A DNA stretch of 64,000 nucleotides from Muribaculaceae bacterium (GTDB lineage Bacteria; Bacteroidota; Bacteroidia; Bacteroidales; Muribaculaceae). Of this stretch, positions 52,470-61,304 are shown in pieces; the stretch's first letter is position 1, and the number at the start of each line of letters is the position of its first letter. The notes under the pieces are model-generated. The model had not been told where the DNA came from, made no database searches, and worked only from the letters and a program-made list of their open reading frames with translations. Location: assembly GCA_017557625.1 (NCBI GenBank), contig JAFYYG010000028.1:24629-88628 (forward strand), written 5' to 3'. Both the position numbers and the translations under genes were made by a program.

Positions 52470-53691
52470 AGGAAAATATTTTCTGTTTCAGTCATTTTTA
52501 ATGTTGGTGTCACCACTGGCAAGTTTTATTGTGGCATTGCGATTCTATAAGAATCCAATATCGCAAGTTTTCATGTTGATATTCGCATTTTATTTTGGCT
52601 ATCATTTCTACTGTGGAGATGATTTAATTATGCACTATAGATATATGCGAATATTTTTTGTTAATAAAACTTGGAAAGAGATTGTTAGCAATCCCTATGC
52701 ATTGATGGCGGGCAAAGATTATTACCATGTTTTGTTGAAGTTTTTAATATCGAGGGTTTCTGATTCACGTGAGTTTTTCTGTGCAGTGAACTGCACTTTA
52801 TACTCTGCCATGTTTTTGTTCTTCTTTAACCAGTTTAAGATATTCTATAAAAACTTCCTGCCTGTGTCTTGTGGCATTTTACTGCTATGTGTAGTCTTTA
52901 CCGTGGAGTTCAGTTGGTACCAAGGTGTTAGATTTTGGATTGGAGTTTTCTATTTTGCTGCCTTTTATTTGAGGTTCATTAATACTGGTAAAAAGAGGTT
53001 CCTGATACTTTCTGCTGGTTGTGTGTTCTTCCATTACACACTTGTCAACATACTTTTAATACTTATTGCTAACTGGTTGTTAAGTAAGATCTGGGTTTGG
53101 TTTAGGGCAATATTATTAGGTATATCTTTTATTGTGAGGTCAATGAACATCGACTTCATGAAATGGATTATAAAAAATGTCCCTGAGTTAGACTTGGGAA
53201 GTAGAACTGTAGGCTATATTCATGATGATATGCAGAAAGGTGCAGCCTATGCACGTGAGCATGCTAATGTTTTCTATGCTTATCGTCTTGACTTAATGCT
53301 TGTCTTTGGAATATTGATATTGATGGTTTTTGTGAACCGAAGAGTTAAGTTTAACCCCAAGTATTTACAGATTTTCTTTTTTGCTCTGACAATATATACA
53401 TTTGTGAATTTTGGATATGCTGAGATGATATTATATGCGAGATTCTTCAAAATTGCAATACTTATGTTTTACACATTTTTATTTATTACAGCATATCAAA
53501 ATTATGATAAAATAAAAGGAGTTAGTCTCATCATAATGATTCTCGCATTTGTTCCAATGGTCTATGCAATTCTTTCATCTGTTATTGAGATGAGAGCTCA
53601 TTTGTTTGAGAAGGATTTGTGGTTTGGCAATTTCCTTTCTGATTGGAATGGTGGTTTTTCTTCAAGACATGGAAAACAATATACTGATTAA
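52459..53691 (+). CDS. EpsG-like polytopic membrane protein, second copy
   Basis: A 410-residue membrane protein with about 10-11 helices. The segment FYFGYHFYCGDDLIMHYRYM and FYFAAFYLRFINTGKKRFLI, plus FFHYTLVNILLILIANWLLS, follow the EpsG/Wzy layout (acidic-aromatic first loop, later Arg-rich loop). Two Wzy-like genes in one locus are unusual. This one might polymerise a second linkage or act as a membrane acyl or glycosyl transfer enzyme. Assignment below family level is uncertain. Confidence 0.78.
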   Translation: MFSKGKYFLFQSFLMLVSPLASFIVALRFYKNPISQVFMLIFAFYFGYHFYCGDDLIMHYRYMRIFFVNKTWKEIVSNPYALMAGKDYYHVLLKFLISRVSDSREFFCAVNCTLYSAMFLFFFNQFKIFYKNFLPVSCGILLLCVVFTVEFSWYQGVRFWIGVFYFAAFYLRFINTGKKRFLILSAGCVFFHYTLVNILLILIANWLLSKIWVWFRAILLGISFIVRSMNIDFMKWIIKNVPELDLGSRTVGYIHDDMQKGAAYAREHANVFYAYRLDLMLVFGILILMVFVNRRVKFNPKYLQIFFFALTIYTFVNFGYAEMILYARFFKIAILMFYTFLFITAYQNYDKIKGVSLIIMILAFVPMVYAILSSVIEMRAHLFEKDLWFGNFLSDWNGGFSSRHGKQYTD

Positions 53692-54754
53692 TAATAGTTT
53701 GTCATCAAGAATCTTGACGATTGGATGTAAATACAATCCTCCACGTGGTGGGATTGCTCAAGTGTTGTGGAATTATGATAATTATGTGTTTGAGAAATTC
53801 AATTTCATAGAGAATTCTCGCAAGAGCAATGCGTTTATCAATGTTTTCATTGCATTAGGAGCAGTCTTTAAGCTGATTTATAAACTTCTTTTTGATAAGA
53901 AGATAAAGATTGTTCATATTCATTCGGCTTCAAAAATAAGCTTTAAGCGCTCAACAATATTTATCAGAATATCAAAGTTGTTTAAGAAAAGAGTCGTAAT
54001 ACACATACATGGTGGTGGTTTTGAGAAGTATTATAATGCAAATGAAAGTTTTGTTAGAAAAAATCTCAAACACTGTGACAAGATTATTACATTGTCACAA
54101 GATTGGGTTAATTTCTACTCATCAATAGGCTTTGAAAGCACATGTGTTGAAAATGTTATTCCTGTACCACAGATTCAAGAGAAGACCACAAATGATGGGG
54201 TGCTCCACATGCTTTATTTGGGCCTAATAATTGAGCGAAAAGGTATTTATGACTTCTTAGATGTGCTGTCGGACCACAAACAAGAGTTTGCTGGAAAATT
54301 GATGCTTCATATTGGTGGCAATGGCGAGGTGGAGCTGTTGGACAAAAAAATAAAGTCGCAAGGTCTTGGTGATATTGTTAAATATGAAGGTTGGGTTGAT
54401 AGCGAGAAGAAAGTGTCGTTGTTAAACTTGTGCGATGTGTTTGTTCTGCCATCCTACGTGGAGGGACTCCCGCTATCGATTCTTGAGGCAATGTCTTATA
54501 ATATGGCTATAATCTCTACTCCTGTAGGTGGTATTCCATCTCTTGTTAAAGACCAAGAGAATGGCTTCCTGTTTGAACCAGGAGATAAAGCCGCGATGTA
54601 CAAAACAATAAAGCTGTTTCTTGAAGATAAAGACACACTTGATGACAAGAGAAAGGACAATAATCAAGTCGCAATTAGATATTATCCTGAAAATGTTGCA
54701 AAGAAGCTGAAATCAATTTATAGCTCATTATTGGACAATGAATTTGACAGTTAG
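53669..54754 (+). CDS. Family 4 glycosyltransferase
   Basis: A 361-residue GT-B enzyme when started at MENNILINNSLSSRIL, which leads straight into the Rossmann strand; longer starts lie deep in the preceding gene. Acceptor-side words are NPPRGGIAQV and VIHIHGGGFEKYY. The donor site is VLPSYVEGLPLSILEAMSYN with the conserved EX7E. It overlaps the upstream gene by 23 nt and the next by 17 nt. It adds a retaining-linked sugar to the repeat unit. Confidence 0.9.
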   Translation: MENNILINNSLSSRILTIGCKYNPPRGGIAQVLWNYDNYVFEKFNFIENSRKSNAFINVFIALGAVFKLIYKLLFDKKIKIVHIHSASKISFKRSTIFIRISKLFKKRVVIHIHGGGFEKYYNANESFVRKNLKHCDKIITLSQDWVNFYSSIGFESTCVENVIPVPQIQEKTTNDGVLHMLYLGLIIERKGIYDFLDVLSDHKQEFAGKLMLHIGGNGEVELLDKKIKSQGLGDIVKYEGWVDSEKKVSLLNLCDVFVLPSYVEGLPLSILEAMSYNMAIISTPVGGIPSLVKDQENGFLFEPGDKAAMYKTIKLFLEDKDTLDDKRKDNNQVAIRYYPENVAKKLKSIYSSLLDNEFDS

Positions 54755-55601
54755 AAAGATACTCAAATCTGTGTCGTCATCGTCGTCGCGCAAGAAAGTT
54801 AGACGCATGAAACGTCATATTATCGGTGTCTTTAAACCGATAAAAAAACTTTCTTTGAATGATATGCGTCATTTGATAGTAGATGATTTGGGTATCAAAA
54901 AAGGTGATCGCGTAATTGTGACATCTGGATTTGGAAATCTCAACGCAGACTTTTCCCCTAAAGAGTTGATAAGCTTAATAATGGAAATCATTACCGAGGA
55001 AGGTTTGATTGTGATGCCTTATTATCCTCCTATTAGTTCAACAGAATGGGTTAAACGACACGAGCCGTTTGATATGAGGAATACAAAGTCGGGCATGGGT
55101 ATTTTGACTAATTATTTTGCTCGTTTTCCTGATGTGGTCATGAGTAAGCATCCTATAAAAGCTGTGTGTGCTTGGGGCAAGGACGCAGAGGTATTAGTCA
55201 CAGGACATGAGAACTCGACGACCCCATATTATTGGGATTCACCTTATGGCAAGCTGTTGAAGATGGGCAGCAAATCAATGGGATTAGGAGTAACTCATAT
55301 ACCTATTTATCATGCGATAGATGATGTGCTCTCTGACCAGGTAGATTTTTTCTATCAAAAGAATAAATACACACTTGAGGTAATAGATAAAGAAGGTAAG
55401 AACTCTATGGTTGAGACCTATGTCCATGATGACACAATCATAGATAATGGCATGCATCCTCGTGATTTTGTGGCGACATTAAATTGCAAGACTTATAAGC
55501 GCATACCAGTTGGTTACAATGTGGTTTATGTGATTGATAATCAAGACTTGCTAGAAACATGCAAGGATTGTTTTGCAAAAGGAGTAAATCGTTTTAAATG
55601 A
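54738..55601 (+). CDS. AAC(3)-family (antibiotic N-acetyltransferase fold) acyltransferase
   Basis: A 287-residue protein of the AAC(3)/YokD/FrbF superfamily. A basic N-terminal extension (SSSSSRKKVRRMKRH) is followed by LGIKKGDRVIVTSGFG, GLIVMPYYPP, the active-site loop MSKHPIKAVCAWGKDAE (catalytic His) and VTHIPIYHAIDD. Inside a polysaccharide locus it most likely acetylates an amino sugar rather than an aminoglycoside. The Ser/Thr usually preceding the His-Pro (SxHP) is kept as Ser-Lys-His-Pro. It overlaps both neighbours. Confidence 0.82.
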   Translation: MNLTVRKILKSVSSSSSRKKVRRMKRHIIGVFKPIKKLSLNDMRHLIVDDLGIKKGDRVIVTSGFGNLNADFSPKELISLIMEIITEEGLIVMPYYPPISSTEWVKRHEPFDMRNTKSGMGILTNYFARFPDVVMSKHPIKAVCAWGKDAEVLVTGHENSTTPYYWDSPYGKLLKMGSKSMGLGVTHIPIYHAIDDVLSDQVDFFYQKNKYTLEVIDKEGKNSMVETYVHDDTIIDNGMHPRDFVATLNCKTYKRIPVGYNVVYVIDNQDLLETCKDCFAKGVNRFK

Positions 55602-56665
55602 AACATTTGATTCTCACTCTCGACTATGAACTATTTGGCGATGGCTCAGGCGATGTGTTCAAGCACATTGTTGAGCCCACCAATGCAATTCTGGAAGTTG
55701 CCGAGGGTTATGGCGCAAAGATTACCACTTTTTTTGAGGTGGTGGAGTATTGGCGCCTGAAGCAGGAGTGGGAGAGTGGTAACAGCATGGGCTATGACCG
55801 TAATCCTGCTGAGGCGATGGAACAACAGGTGCTTGATATGATGAGCCGTGGCCATGATGTGCAGCTTCACATTCACCCACAATGGGTAGATGCCAAGTGG
55901 GAAGACGGTCGATGGATTGTTGATTTTGACAATTGGCGACTTAGCGACTTCAAGACTCCCACTATGACGCTCAATCAGCTGATAAGCAAGGGCAAGGAAA
56001 CTTTAGAGGCGATTATTAAACCTCATTTCCCAGACTACGAGTGTTATGCCATTAGGGCGGGAGGTTACAATGCACAGCCGTCGATTGAGATTGTCAGTGC
56101 AATGAGAGGTTTAGGCTTTCGTGTTGACTCCTCGATAGTTCCAGGTGCCAGAGAGCAAGGCATGTTGTCGGTTTATGATTATAGTCATGTGCCTCTTGAC
56201 TGTGGTGTGTGGAATGTGAGAGAAGAATTGGATAAGCAATACTCACAATCAACAGGTATTATAGAATTGCCTATTGTCGCATTTCCTGTTTTGAGGCTTC
56301 TTAAATTCATGTCCTTAACAAGAATAAAATCTATTTTGCAGAACCGTAAGTCGGCAAAAGCGTCTTTCTCGGCTAAGACCTCAGAGGGTGGTAAAAGTGG
56401 GGGTGTATTAAACAAATTATCTTTCTTCTTCAAGAAGGAATATCAAACCTGGGATTATTGCTTGTTTCCCAACTGGATGCATCGTCATTTCTTGCGTAAA
56501 GTTTTAAAACAACAATCGCGAGATACTTTCATTGTTATTGGTCATCCTAAAAGTTTGGTGTCAATAAAAAGCTTGGATTATCTTCTCAAGAAAACACATT
56601 CCCGTTTTTCGTTCGAAACAATTTCGGGGTATCATGACATTATTTTGAAACGTAATGAATATTAA
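55598..56665 (+). CDS. NodB-fold polysaccharide deacetylase-like protein (WalW-like)
   Basis: A 355-residue cytoplasmic protein. LILTLDYELFGDGSGD replaces the canonical TFDDG start, GHDVQLHIHPQWVD supplies the His pair, and AIRAGGYNAQPSI matches the RxP/RAG-type motif. This divergent, signal-less subgroup is found in polysaccharide loci beside CapK-like ligases. The metal triad seems preserved (Asp, His, His), but activity is unproven. It starts 4 nt inside the preceding gene. Confidence 0.8.
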   Translation: MKHLILTLDYELFGDGSGDVFKHIVEPTNAILEVAEGYGAKITTFFEVVEYWRLKQEWESGNSMGYDRNPAEAMEQQVLDMMSRGHDVQLHIHPQWVDAKWEDGRWIVDFDNWRLSDFKTPTMTLNQLISKGKETLEAIIKPHFPDYECYAIRAGGYNAQPSIEIVSAMRGLGFRVDSSIVPGAREQGMLSVYDYSHVPLDCGVWNVREELDKQYSQSTGIIELPIVAFPVLRLLKFMSLTRIKSILQNRKSAKASFSAKTSEGGKSGGVLNKLSFFFKKEYQTWDYCLFPNWMHRHFLRKVLKQQSRDTFIVIGHPKSLVSIKSLDYLLKKTHSRFSFETISGYHDIILKRNEY

Positions 56666-57932
56666 GTTAAAGGAATTTGTTCGTGATTTAGTGCGTTTTA
56701 CGCCTCGATACTTCAAGACTCGCCGCCATTTGACCCAGGAATTTTCAATAGATAAGCTTCAATCTGCTGTAGAGAAGGCCATTATCAATGTGCCTTATTA
56801 TAGGTCACATGATTACTCTTCTTATCTTCCAAGCAATAGCGGGCAGTTTAGTCTAGACAGATTTCCAATCATTGATAAAGACGAAGTGCTTGGTCGAGAG
56901 CGCGAATTTGTTTCACGCAAATTTATAAAAAGTCTTTTGCGTGAAGAAAAGACTGGAGGCTCTTCGGGCAAAACCATGAAGCTTTATTATTCTCCAACAT
57001 TGTCAATTGATCGCACCGTGTTTCCTAATATGATATATGACAAATATGTTGGAAAAAAACATCAATTGGCTCTTTTGCGTGGCATCACACCACATAACGG
57101 GCAGCTTTTTGAGCGAGTGGGAGGACATCGTGTGCTGTTGTCTTCACATTTGATGACTGCCGACAATGTTGAGCAATATTTACAGATTCTAAACGATGAG
57201 AAAATCACGTGCCTGCTGGCTTATCCTTCGGCACTAATTGTTTTTGCTGGCCTTATTAGTGACTCAAAGGTCAGAGTGCAACTGCCTAATCTTAAGGCGA
57301 TTTTTGCCAGTAGCGAGATTTTTTCATTGGAGGATAAGAAATTTGTGAAAAAGGTGTTTAATGATGTGACAATCATTGATTATTACTCCATGTCGGAGTT
57401 TGCTTTGGCTGCCTATAGTGTTGACCTGGGATCGTATCAGTTTAATTACAATTACGGATATGTTGAGTTTTTGCCAACAGAATATGATACCCCGCAGGGT
57501 AATAAAATAGCAAAGATAGTCGCAACCAGCATTATGAATAGCACAATGCCACTCATTCGTTATGATACAGGTGATCTAGCCGAGATTGACGAGCATGGAG
57601 ATGTCGTGTCAATAGTTGGACGTGTTAATCATTTTGCGGTAAACAAGAGTAATTCTCTAGTGCCTTGTATTGTGATTTTTAGTAATGAGTCGGCAAAGAG
57701 GGTGAAACAATATCAGTACTATCAAGATACACCAGGTGTCCTTGAAGTGAGGGTTTTGCCAAAATCCGATTTCAGTAATGACGATAAACTTGCACTTCAA
57801 GCCGACATGGAAATGTGTTTTAATGACACAATGGATTGTGTGGTTAGAGTTGTTGATTCATTGGAAATATCCACTGTTGGAAAACTCAAGCGCATGATTC
57901 AGAAACTGGATATTTCTAAATATATGAATTGA
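56655..57932 (+). CDS. CapK/PaaK-like adenylate-forming ligase
   Basis: A 425-residue protein with the AMP-binding loop KTGGSSGKTMKLYYSP, IFASSEIFSLEDKKF, YYSMSEFALAAY, and IRYDTGDLAEIDEHG with VSIVGRVNHF. This is the CapK subgroup of the phenylacetate-CoA ligase family. It would adenylate a carboxylic or amino acid for attachment to a sugar. The substrate is unknown. It overlaps the preceding gene by 11 nt, and only 2 nt separate it from the next. Confidence 0.85.
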   Translation: MNIKLKEFVRDLVRFTPRYFKTRRHLTQEFSIDKLQSAVEKAIINVPYYRSHDYSSYLPSNSGQFSLDRFPIIDKDEVLGREREFVSRKFIKSLLREEKTGGSSGKTMKLYYSPTLSIDRTVFPNMIYDKYVGKKHQLALLRGITPHNGQLFERVGGHRVLLSSHLMTADNVEQYLQILNDEKITCLLAYPSALIVFAGLISDSKVRVQLPNLKAIFASSEIFSLEDKKFVKKVFNDVTIIDYYSMSEFALAAYSVDLGSYQFNYNYGYVEFLPTEYDTPQGNKIAKIVATSIMNSTMPLIRYDTGDLAEIDEHGDVVSIVGRVNHFAVNKSNSLVPCIVIFSNESAKRVKQYQYYQDTPGVLEVRVLPKSDFSNDDKLALQADMEMCFNDTMDCVVRVVDSLEISTVGKLKRMIQKLDISKYMN

Positions 57933-57934
57933 CT

Positions 57935-59146
57935 ATGACAAGAGTTGTAGAAACATTCTTGTTAAAGCTAAAGGATTATTGCGAGCGTGAGCAGTTCAAG
58001 GGCTGGGATCCCTACGATGGACTGAACTCCAAGCTTTTCATGTCGATTCCTGGACTGAAGAACAACAGTTATTATCGGCTTGCGGTGATTCAACTTTTCA
58101 AACGCAATCCCATTAACATCAGGAAAATTGCTCTTGTCCCTAAAGATTACAACGCTAAAGGTATAGGGCTTCTCTTGCAGGGTTATTGCAACATGTACCA
58201 AGCAATAGTCAATGACTCCAAGCTTGCCGAGACTTTTGGAGAGCTACAAGAAATAGAGAAGCAGATTGATTACCTTGCTGCATTGCTGATATCTTTGCGT
58301 TCACAAGGCGACTATCATGGGGCGTGTTGGGGATACAACTTTGATTGGCAGAACCGCACTGGATTCAACTTCCCCAAATACACTCCAACCGTAGTTGCTA
58401 CTTGTTTTTGTGCCACAGCGTTGATGAGCGCTTATGAGATAACCAAGAATCGAGAGTATCTTGATGTGGCGCTTAGTTCGGCCCATTTTGTGATTGAGGA
58501 TTTGCATCGAACCGAGTGTAATGGTGGTTTTCTCTTCTCTTACAGCCCTCTTCAAGGTCACGAAACAGTTTATAATGCTTCGCTGCTTGGCAGTAAGTTG
58601 CTGAGCTGGTGCTATAAATACACTGGCAACGAGATATATAAGAAACTAGCCCTTGCTTCGGTCAAGGCTTGTTGTGCCGGTCAGCAGGAGAGTGGCGCAT
58701 GGGTTTATGGCATGTTGCCAGTGCAGCAGTGGGTTGACAGTTTCCACACTGGTTACAATCTTGAAGGCCTCAATGATTATGAGCTACTTACTGGTGATTC
58801 CTCTTTTCATGAATTTCTTGTCAAGGGGTTTGATTACTACATAAAAAACTTCTTTGAAGAAGATGGATGCCCCAAATATTATGACAACAGTACATATCCC
58901 ATTGATATTCATTGCCCTGCACAGTTGTTTGTGACTTTGGTAAAACTTAATGAGTTTGGCAATTATCATGACCTTGCTCAAAAGGTGCTTCAATGGACTT
59001 GCGATAATATGCAGTCAAAGAAAGGATATTTTTATTATCAATTAAAGAAAGGCATTAGTTCAAAAATATCTTACATGCGCTGGAGCAATGCGTTTATGTT
59101 CTATGCGTTAACCTATTATTTACTCAATGAACAAGATAACAATTAA
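57935..59146 (+). CDS. Alpha/alpha-toroid (six-hairpin-like) protein of polysaccharide loci
   Basis: A 403-residue protein from the ATG at 57935 (an in-frame TTG at 57929 is rejected). Repeated helical hairpins with aromatic clusters (HGACWGYNFDWQNRTGFNFP, QESGAWVYGMLPVQQWVDSF, DIHCPAQLFVTLVKLN) fit the six-hairpin glycosidase or epimerase-like toroid fold. There is no signal peptide, so it acts in the cytosol. Close relatives are often labelled delta-aminolevulinic acid dehydratase; nothing in the sequence supports that. It overlaps the WecG-like gene by 20 nt. Its reaction is unknown. Confidence 0.75.
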   Translation: MTRVVETFLLKLKDYCEREQFKGWDPYDGLNSKLFMSIPGLKNNSYYRLAVIQLFKRNPINIRKIALVPKDYNAKGIGLLLQGYCNMYQAIVNDSKLAETFGELQEIEKQIDYLAALLISLRSQGDYHGACWGYNFDWQNRTGFNFPKYTPTVVATCFCATALMSAYEITKNREYLDVALSSAHFVIEDLHRTECNGGFLFSYSPLQGHETVYNASLLGSKLLSWCYKYTGNEIYKKLALASVKACCAGQQESGAWVYGMLPVQQWVDSFHTGYNLEGLNDYELLTGDSSFHEFLVKGFDYYIKNFFEEDGCPKYYDNSTYPIDIHCPAQLFVTLVKLNEFGNYHDLAQKVLQWTCDNMQSKKGYFYYQLKKGISSKISYMRWSNAFMFYALTYYLLNEQDNN

Positions 59147-59825
59147 TGGAGTTGACATTTGTCCATTTTCTTCGAGAGAAGAGTTGATGGACTATGTTGA
59201 TGAGAACAAGTCTATCCTTGTGGCTATCAATGCCGAAAAGGTGATGAACGCCACCGACCAGACCCGCGCAATCATTAATGGCAACACTGGCTATTGTGAC
59301 GGTGTCGGGGCGGTGTGGGCTCTAAAGCAGAAAGGGGCCAAGAATGCGGTGAAAATTCCTGGCTGCGAGTTGTGGCTTAATATTGTGAACCGATATCATG
59401 ACTGCAAGAGTTTCTATCTTGTGGGAGGCAAGCAGGAAGTGATTGACGCAACGATTGCTAAACTAAAAGAAGAATACCCCAAGATCAACATATTGGGTTA
59501 TCGCAACGGATATCTCAAGAGTGAAGAAGAGCGCCAGGCATTGATTGACGATGTCGTAAACAAAAAACCAGATGTGGTGTTTGTGGCCATGGGTAGTCCA
59601 AAGCAAGAATTGCTTATGGGTGAGATGCAGCAACGTCACAAGGCCATATATCAGGGGCTTGGCGGCAGTTTTGATGTTTACACTGGTAATGCCGACCGCG
59701 CACCCAAATGGTGGCTCGACCACAACCTGGAGTTTGCATATCGCTTCTTCAAGAACCCTAAGCGCATAAAACGCCAGGTGCCTATCATTAAATTGGCGAT
59801 AAAGCTACTATTCCATAAAGTGTGA
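59127..59825 (+). CDS. WecG/TagA/CpsF family glycosyltransferase
   Basis: A 232-residue GT26 enzyme. LVAINAEKVMNATDQTRAI, YCDGVGAVWALKQKG, GCELWLNIVNRY, YLVGGKQEVID and the signature VFVAMGSPKQELLM then GLGGSFDVYTGNADRAP are all present. WecG adds ManNAcA and TagA adds ManNAc to lipid-linked GlcNAc. With the dehydrogenase at 49110, ManNAcA is the likely sugar. It is a peripheral membrane enzyme. Confidence 0.93.
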   Translation: MNKITINGVDICPFSSREELMDYVDENKSILVAINAEKVMNATDQTRAIINGNTGYCDGVGAVWALKQKGAKNAVKIPGCELWLNIVNRYHDCKSFYLVGGKQEVIDATIAKLKEEYPKINILGYRNGYLKSEEERQALIDDVVNKKPDVVFVAMGSPKQELLMGEMQQRHKAIYQGLGGSFDVYTGNADRAPKWWLDHNLEFAYRFFKNPKRIKRQVPIIKLAIKLLFHKV

Positions 59826-59846
59826 TTTGTTTTGTAGTTGCTGAAT

Positions 59847-60470
59847 ATGCGTTTTTTTCATAAAATAAAAAGCACTTATAGGCTTTTAGGATTAAAATTC
59901 ACGTTACTAAAACTTTTTAAATCGGCACTATATGCTATAACATCTTTCCGTTGGGAAAAATGCTATCTAATGAGTAAAACCCTTGAATCTGCAATAGATA
60001 TAGATCTACCCAACCAGAATTATGATGTTAGGTTAATCTCGCTCGATGATTATGATGACAACTGGAAATCAGATTATCTTACCCAGAGTAGATATGAGCA
60101 ATACCGAGAAAGATTCAAGCGTGATGATGCGGTTGACATAGGGTGCTTTATTGATGGAAAACTTGCCTATTCAACTTGGATATTGTTTAATGGAATAGAG
60201 TGTAATGGCAAGATAATGAAGAAAGATTCGATAGCTTTTTTATGGGATAGTTATTGCTATCCACTTTATAGAGGCCGTGGACTTCACAATTACATGAATG
60301 CCTATAGCTTAAACATGATGTTAGAAAAAGGCATGGAGAAAGGTGCTGTTATTGTGTTGTCATCAAATAGACCAGCTATAAAAACACAATTAAAATGTGG
60401 AATGAGCATAGAGCGTGTTTTCTATACTTATAAGTTTATGAAAAAGAAATACTCCAGCTTAAATTTATAA
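59847..60470 (+). CDS. GNAT-fold N-acetyltransferase-like protein
   Basis: A 207-residue protein from the ATG at 59847 (the in-frame TTG at 59838 is rejected). The C-terminal half has the acetyl-CoA loop YPLYRGRGLHNYMN and SSNRPAIKTQLKCGMSIERV, typical of GNAT enzymes. The N-terminal 60 residues are basic and helical. It probably acetylates an amino sugar of the repeat unit; the substrate is not evident. It lies 5 nt before the second deacetylase gene. Confidence 0.75.
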   Translation: MRFFHKIKSTYRLLGLKFTLLKLFKSALYAITSFRWEKCYLMSKTLESAIDIDLPNQNYDVRLISLDDYDDNWKSDYLTQSRYEQYRERFKRDDAVDIGCFIDGKLAYSTWILFNGIECNGKIMKKDSIAFLWDSYCYPLYRGRGLHNYMNAYSLNMMLEKGMEKGAVIVLSSNRPAIKTQLKCGMSIERVFYTYKFMKKKYSSLNL

Positions 60471-60475
60471 CTCAA

Positions 60476-61267
60476 ATGAAATTTTTCCCACAAAGTATTG
60501 CAGTTTATTTTCATGACGTTGATGTAAATGAGTTTGAAAAAACGATAAAGTGGTTTGTGCGTCACAAATACCGGTTTGTTAGTACAGATGAATTGAAGCA
60601 ATGGTATGAAGGTAAGTTTAACCCTACCCAAAAGATATGTCATGTGTCATTTGACGATGGAAAGCGTTCTAATGTTAATTTGTTGGGAATATGTGAAAAG
60701 TATAATGTCCCCATTACGATTTGTATTGCTACCGGAGCATTGCATACAGGCAATTATTGGTGGGAATATGTAAAGGCCGAAAAAGGTCATTTTGAGGCGT
60801 TTAAGAAATATGACTTTGATAGATTCAACCAAGAGTTGAAATTGTTAAAAGAGAAATATGAGTTACAACGATCGGCATTAACGGTTGAAGAGCTAATAGA
60901 ATTTGAAAAATCGCCCTTGGTGACAATAGCTTCTCACACGGTGTCTCATTATATTTTGACTGTGGTTCCCGATAATGTTCTTGAAACAGAACTTGTTGAG
61001 TCAAAAAATGAGCTTGAGAAATTGCTCAAAAAAGAGATTGACGTTTTCTGTTACCCTAATGGGTCATTTAGTAAGAGAGAAATAGAAAGAGCACGCAAGC
61101 ACTATCGTTTTGCGTTTACAACAGAATCAAAGTATTTAAATAGAAATACTGATGACCACATGTTAATACCAAGAATTGCTTTGACTGGCAAATATCATCG
61201 AAATTTGTTAAAAATATTTAGGATTTGGCAATTTTTTAAAAGATATAAAAAGTTTTTTTCAAAATAG
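60476..61267 (+). CDS. Polysaccharide deacetylase (NodB domain, CE4)
   Basis: A 263-residue protein. The NodB motif 1 is CHVSFDDGKRSN (Asp-Asp), motif 2 is IASHTVSHYIL (HxxxH), and motif 3 is VFCYPNGSFSKRE. All metal-binding residues are present, so de-N- or de-O-acetylation of a glycan intermediate is plausible. No signal peptide was found, so it acts in the cytoplasm or with a non-classical location. It differs clearly from the divergent NodB-fold protein at 55598. Confidence 0.88.
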   Translation: MKFFPQSIAVYFHDVDVNEFEKTIKWFVRHKYRFVSTDELKQWYEGKFNPTQKICHVSFDDGKRSNVNLLGICEKYNVPITICIATGALHTGNYWWEYVKAEKGHFEAFKKYDFDRFNQELKLLKEKYELQRSALTVEELIEFEKSPLVTIASHTVSHYILTVVPDNVLETELVESKNELEKLLKKEIDVFCYPNGSFSKREIERARKHYRFAFTTESKYLNRNTDDHMLIPRIALTGKYHRNLLKIFRIWQFFKRYKKFFSK

Positions 61268-61304
61268 TTGTATCAAAACAATATAATAGACAATTATAAT
61301 ATAT

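Noticed and set aside
54738-55601. AAC(3)-like gene as an aminoglycoside resistance determinant
   Set aside because: The sequence belongs to the wider acyltransferase family and is embedded by overlaps in a polysaccharide locus; resistance is the less likely role.
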